DNA of 64,000 nucleotides from a virus, in IMG/VR virus record IMGVR_UViG_3300025030_000038, positions 372,001-436,000 of that record. The stretch is one strand, 5' to 3'. The notes under the pieces were generated by a model. It did not search any database, had not been told where the DNA came from, and worked only from the letters and a program-made list of their open reading frames with translations. A program made the position numbers and the translations under genes. Shown here piece by piece: positions 61,258-64,000 of the stretch; the stretch's first letter is position 1, and every line of letters starts with the position of its first letter.

Positions 61258-61538
61258 TTGAGGACGTTGCTGCCTGACCCGGGAGCAGCCTCATATTCCT
61301 TATTGTGCTGCTTGAACAGTTCCAGGCACTCTTCACTGTCCAGGACGAACCGGATGTATTCGGCCAGACCCACGGCCTTCTCTAGTTGGTCTTGATCCTT
61401 CTCTTCAGTTTCCCCCTCTGTCACCATAATCTTGATGTCTCCGTCACTTTTGAAGACGACAGCAAAGTCCCCTTCCTCAAGGACTACATCCTCCTCTTGC
61501 TCCTGCTCTAGTGCTGGATTCTTCTCAAGATCACTCAT
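61254..61538 (-). CDS. Small acidic hypothetical protein, 94 aa
   Basis: I use ATG 61538, where an AAGG lies about 12 bases upstream on the reverse strand. The product is very acidic, with LEQEQEEDVVLEEGDFAVVF, then EGETEEKDQDQLEKAVG and a helical end (LAEYIRFVLDSEECLELFK). It may be a DNA-mimic or protein-interaction peptide, but this is only suggested by charge. It runs opposite to the methyltransferase gene and its end overlaps it. Confidence 0.55.
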   Translation of the reverse strand: MSDLEKNPALEQEQEEDVVLEEGDFAVVFKSDGDIKIMVTEGETEEKDQDQLEKAVGLAEYIRFVLDSEECLELFKQHNKEYEAAPGSGSNVLN

Positions 61539-61583
61539 TGGGACTTGCCTTCTGTGGGGTTGAGGATTTTTTTCGTGGCCTAC

Positions 61584-61618
61584 ACCACCATACCAACATA
61601 GCCGTGGTATTGTTTGCC
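61584..61618. promoter_or_regulatory. Second copy of the shared divergent-promoter element
   Basis: ACCACCATACCAACATA and then GTATTGTTTGCC line up with the segment at 42585-42621. The two bases missing in the middle apart, most positions agree. The reverse strand has TTGGTATGGTGGT facing the 94-aa gene; the forward element ends at the start codon of the next gene. Confidence 0.5.
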
Positions 61619-61927
61619 ATGGGTAACTGGTGGCTTGATAGTCAGGGCAGGAACAACTTGGCGGGGATACCGGGGGATGCAACCAATCCAGCTGTCCTCC
61701 CCGACTACCTGATTGTGGATTTATTGATTCGCAACCAGCGGGCTAAGGAGGATTTCCTCGCCATGCTCCCCAGTATGACGGCGGATGAACAGGTCCGGTT
61801 GAATGCCTTGACGGATGCCAATCCGGCTACGCTTCTACCGTTCCCCTTCAATGATCAAGCTGTAGAAGACCAATTCATGCATACCCTGAACTCTCGGGGC
61901 TTCAGAGACCCAAACCGTAAACGCTAA
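61619..61927 (+). CDS. Small hypothetical protein, 102 aa
   Basis: I use ATG 61619, as the upstream reading frame crosses the promoter-like element. The product starts MGNWWLDSQGRNNLAGIPGD, has PDYLIVDLLIRNQRAKEDFL (a helix), and a C-terminal basic end (RGFRDPNRKR). No signal peptide and no known family. Confidence 0.5.
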   Translation: MGNWWLDSQGRNNLAGIPGDATNPAVLPDYLIVDLLIRNQRAKEDFLAMLPSMTADEQVRLNALTDANPATLLPFPFNDQAVEDQFMHTLNSRGFRDPNRKR

Positions 61928-61942
61928 AGGAATCAACTCAAA

Positions 61943-62314
61943 GTGAAAAATCTCGCAATCGTTCTCACCCTCGTCCTCTCATCTTGTGTCACCCTGCGCA
62001 ATAGCTCGGTGTATCAGGCAGAAATTGCTTTTGCCAACCGGGTGGTGCACCTGAGTGCACCTGAGGTTCGCCACGCAATCGCCACTGAATGCACGTGTGC
62101 TGATGGCCATTGGACCACGGCAGCTGGCTCTTCGGCTAGCCCCAGCACGGTCTGTAATGATCGAGTGGAGTGGTGGCTGATGTACGCCGCTCGCTGGCCA
62201 TGGCACAACGCTATGATGCGTTACAATGGTTCGCTGACGAACACGAACCCCGGGGCGGCACCAGCTATCCCAGCTCAGACATGTGACCTGCCAGCCGACC
62301 CCGGGGGCAACTAA
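61943..62314 (+). CDS. Small lipoprotein
   Basis: The GTG start gives MKNLAIVLTLVLSSC, with a clear lipobox (LSSC) at residue 15. The mature protein of about 109 aa holds Cys residues (CTCADGHW, CNDRVEWW and CDLPADP) suited to disulphides. It is likely outer-membrane-anchored and could be a superinfection-exclusion protein or o-spanin-like, but the body lacks known motifs. It follows the small hypothetical gene and precedes a helical protein. Confidence 0.65.
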   Translation: MKNLAIVLTLVLSSCVTLRNSSVYQAEIAFANRVVHLSAPEVRHAIATECTCADGHWTTAAGSSASPSTVCNDRVEWWLMYAARWPWHNAMMRYNGSLTNTNPGAAPAIPAQTCDLPADPGGN

Positions 62315-62317
62315 GCC

Positions 62318-62749
62318 ATGCCATCCATTCAAGACACCATCCTCAACCTCCTGGAGACTCAGGCCCTTCCAGTGGCACTGGCTCAGCTTCAGGCGGTTAG
62401 GGACAATGCTAAGAAGGATTGGGAGAAGTCCCTGGTGGACATCACAATCAACTTCGCATCTCGTGAGGGCCATGAGGCGATTGGCTACCTGAAGGGCCTG
62501 ATTGCTGATCTCATTAAGGGAAAGATCGACATCTCCCTGTTTGAGAGCAAGCTTACTCTCAGGGAGGCCAGTGACCTATTGGCAGTCCTCCAGCAGCATG
62601 AGGCAGATACGAAGGATCAGGTTCACGTGATTCTTCAACAGATTGTAGACGCTTTGGTGGCAATCGGTCAAACGATGCTCAAGGTGCTCCTACAAGGTGC
62701 CGCTGGTGCAGTTGGCAATACAGCCCCAGTAACTACCCTTCTCCCTTAA
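62318..62749 (+). CDS. Helical hypothetical protein, 143 aa
   Basis: The ATG lies 3 bases after the lipoprotein stop. The product is helix-rich: LNLLETQALPVALAQLQAV, then LREASDLLAVLQQHEAD and QIVDALVAIGQTMLKVLLQG. The last segment (about 112-130) has a hydrophobic face or could be membrane-associated. No signal peptide. It may be an accessory to the lipoprotein. No family recognised. Confidence 0.6.
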   Translation: MPSIQDTILNLLETQALPVALAQLQAVRDNAKKDWEKSLVDITINFASREGHEAIGYLKGLIADLIKGKIDISLFESKLTLREASDLLAVLQQHEADTKDQVHVILQQIVDALVAIGQTMLKVLLQGAAGAVGNTAPVTTLLP

Positions 62750-62778
62750 CAGAGGGTGATGGGGCCTAAAGGAAAGCG

Positions 62779-63957
62779 ATGCTAACGCAGACCAACAGGA
62801 GAAAACGGTTGACTAGACAGGATGGCGCCGTGCCATCGGCTGAATCTACTGCCCGTGGCAGGGCGAGCGACATGCAGGGTGCCCCACTAGCCTTGCTTCC
62901 CTCGGTAGATCAGCGTCGAAGTGGTGTACACACCCTCGAAAGAGGGCCTTATCAGGTAGTTCCAGTCGTAGATAGCAATCAAAAACCCTTGATGCCAACA
63001 ACCCCAAGTAGGGCTCGACGTTGGATCAAGAACAAGGAAGCCACCCCGTTCTTCAAGCGGGGGATCTTCTGTGTCCGCCTCAATCGGGAGCCCTCCGCCC
63101 AGGAGAAACAACCAATAGCAGTAGGGATTGATCCTGGGTCCAAGAAGGAAGGGTTCACAGTTAAGTCAAAGGCCCACACCTTCCTCAATATTCAAGCCGA
63201 TGCCGTCCAGCATGTCAAGGATGCAGTGGAAACCCGACGGATGATGAGGAGAACCCGGCGATCCAGGAAGACCCCCTATCGAGCATCCAGGATGAATCGG
63301 AAGCAACGTGGGAGCTTAGCTCCAAGCACCAAAGCTAGATGGCAGTGGAAGATAAGAATTGTGGCTCAATTGGCCAAGATGTTCCCCATTACTGATCTGG
63401 TTGTGGAGGACATCAAGGCACGAACCGTCAAAGGGGTCCGGAAGTGGAACAAGAGTTTCTCCCCTTTGGAGATTGGAAAGACGTGGTTCTACAAGGAACT
63501 TGAGCAATTTGGGAAGGTGCATCTCAAGCAGGGATGGGAAACCAAGGCTCTTCGAGATGCCGTTGGATTGAAGAAGAGCAAAGCCAAGTTGTCTGAGGTA
63601 TTTGCAGCTCATTGTGTGGATAGCTGGGTCCTAGCCAATTGGCTAGTTGGTGGGCATACCCTCCCTGAGAACACCAATATGTTGTGTATCTCTCCTATTA
63701 GGTTCCATCGTAGGCAGTTGCATGTGATGGTTCCTGCCGTCGGGGGAATCAGGAAACCTTATGGGGGGACGAGGAGTTCTGGGTTTAAGCGGGGTTCTTT
63801 GGTGTCCCATCCCAAATATGGCCTGACTTACGTTGGAGGGGTTAGTAACAAAGGTCTAATCACCCTACAGACACTAAAAACAGGGGTCCGGGTTTATCGG
63901 AATGCCAAACCGGAAGATCTGGTGTTTCGGAGCTATAATGTTTGGAGGGTATGGTGA
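62779..63957 (+). CDS. isrB-like: IscB/IsrB-like RuvC nuclease (RRXRR type), no HNH domain
   Basis: The 392-aa frame has the IscB superfamily layout without HNH. A PLMP-type motif VVPVVDSNQKPLMPTTPSRA lies at about 59-78. RuvC-I GIDPGSKKEG has Asp118. An Arg-rich bridge helix MMRRTRRSRKTPYRASR spans 155-171. RuvC-II VVEDIKA has Glu210, and RuvC-III HCVDSWVLA has Asp281. A C-terminal RRQLH ... YGGT-type region follows. Lengths and order resemble IsrB, an RNA-guided nickase. AAGGA six bases before ATG 62779 supports that start, but the first ~55 codons overlap a hairpin-rich segment and may be untranslated; an in-frame ATG at 62872 is the alternative. Confidence 0.75.
   Translation: MLTQTNRRKRLTRQDGAVPSAESTARGRASDMQGAPLALLPSVDQRRSGVHTLERGPYQVVPVVDSNQKPLMPTTPSRARRWIKNKEATPFFKRGIFCVRLNREPSAQEKQPIAVGIDPGSKKEGFTVKSKAHTFLNIQADAVQHVKDAVETRRMMRRTRRSRKTPYRASRMNRKQRGSLAPSTKARWQWKIRIVAQLAKMFPITDLVVEDIKARTVKGVRKWNKSFSPLEIGKTWFYKELEQFGKVHLKQGWETKALRDAVGLKKSKAKLSEVFAAHCVDSWVLANWLVGGHTLPENTNMLCISPIRFHRRQLHVMVPAVGGIRKPYGGTRSSGFKRGSLVSHPKYGLTYVGGVSNKGLITLQTLKTGVRVYRNAKPEDLVFRSYNVWRVW
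62821..62946 (+). ncRNA. Candidate structured RNA (omega-RNA-like) overlapping the nuclease 5' end
   Basis: Three small hairpins can be drawn: GATGGC/GCCATC (62821-62837), CTGCC/GGCAG (62849-62861), and CCCTC-GAAA-GAGGG with a GNRA tetraloop (62933-62946). Such structure is expected upstream of IscB-family genes, whose guide RNA often overlaps the gene start. I could not find the conserved omega-RNA consensus from memory, so this is a candidate. The guide boundary is unknown. Confidence 0.4.
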
Positions 63958-64000
63958 TAGGGTCCATTAGACGATATCTGGCCGAGAAGAATTACGGGTT
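63954..64000 (+). CDS. Start of a further gene, cut by the window end
   Basis: After the nuclease frame, GTG (63954, with an ATG at 63951) begins an open frame reading VIGSIRRYLAEKNYG. GGAGG lies about 5 bases before the GTG. The overlap with the nuclease stop is typical of this genome. Only ~16 codons are visible, so the gene call is tentative. Confidence 0.4.
   Translation, partial: MIGSIRRYLAEKNYG

Noticed and set aside
1-64000. tRNA genes or CRISPR arrays
   Set aside because: No cloverleaf-like sequence or regularly spaced identical repeats were noticed by eye; a dedicated search was not possible.

Overview
This window is a stretch of a large tailed-phage genome with a contractile (myovirus-type) tail. 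The supporting evidence is a neck/connector gene run, an oversized tail sheath gene followed by a tube candidate, tail-assembly chaperone candidates, a tape measure, a baseplate hub carrying a cell-wall hydrolase domain, very long baseplate/fibre genes, a holin candidate, and then a phage-type replication block. Genes are densely packed with many ATGA/TAATG overlaps. No tRNA, rRNA, integrase or CRISPR array was seen. The host is not identifiable. Two putative lipoproteins and a secreted protein with bacterial signal peptides suggest a didermic (Gram-negative-like) host, but this is inference. I name gene families from motifs I recognise; no database search was possible.

Layout. 1-7.7 kb: end of a gene that starts before the window, two small membrane/coiled-coil proteins, head-tail connector-like genes, an actin-fold protein, and two small zinc-ribbon/zinc-knuckle proteins. 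7.8-28.3 kb: tail genes in order sheath (about 1650 aa), metzincin-like lipoprotein, tube candidate, free-standing GIY-YIG endonuclease, two chaperone candidates, tape measure, two paralogous baseplate proteins and the hub/lysozyme. 28.2-29.3 kb: a reverse-strand pair that looks like a moron (an HNH-derived zinc protein with lost histidines and a secreted protein). 29.4-36.2 kb: two baseplate/fibre proteins and a holin candidate, closed by a strong bidirectional hairpin. 36.3-42.6 kb, reverse strand: UvrD/Rep-type helicase, a companion protein, and a 54-aa membrane protein. 42.7-61.3 kb, forward strand: SNF2-type helicase, a loader-like protein, DnaB-type helicase, DNA methyltransferase, a zinc-finger-only primase-like protein, family A DNA polymerase, a second methyltransferase, and small unknowns. 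61.3-64 kb: small genes, a lipoprotein, and an IscB/IsrB-like RuvC nuclease preceded by a hairpin-rich segment.

The replication block is heavily colonised by inteins. Five are visible in four proteins, each in an active-site motif: Walker A of the SNF2 helicase, the Walker A region of DnaB, just after motif II of the UvrD-like helicase, and two in the polymerase (O-helix, and the conserved QG/T site). Several proteins of this block end in a related C-terminal tail (SILDLF, SVLDMFA, SILGMFG, SDLF, GDLFT). It resembles sliding-clamp-binding peptides and may tether them to one replisome.

Most notable for follow-up: the IsrB-like nuclease and its possible guide RNA, the actin-like protein within the virion module, the shared C-terminal tails, the intein density, the giant sheath, and a roughly 35-bp element shared by two divergent intergenic regions.
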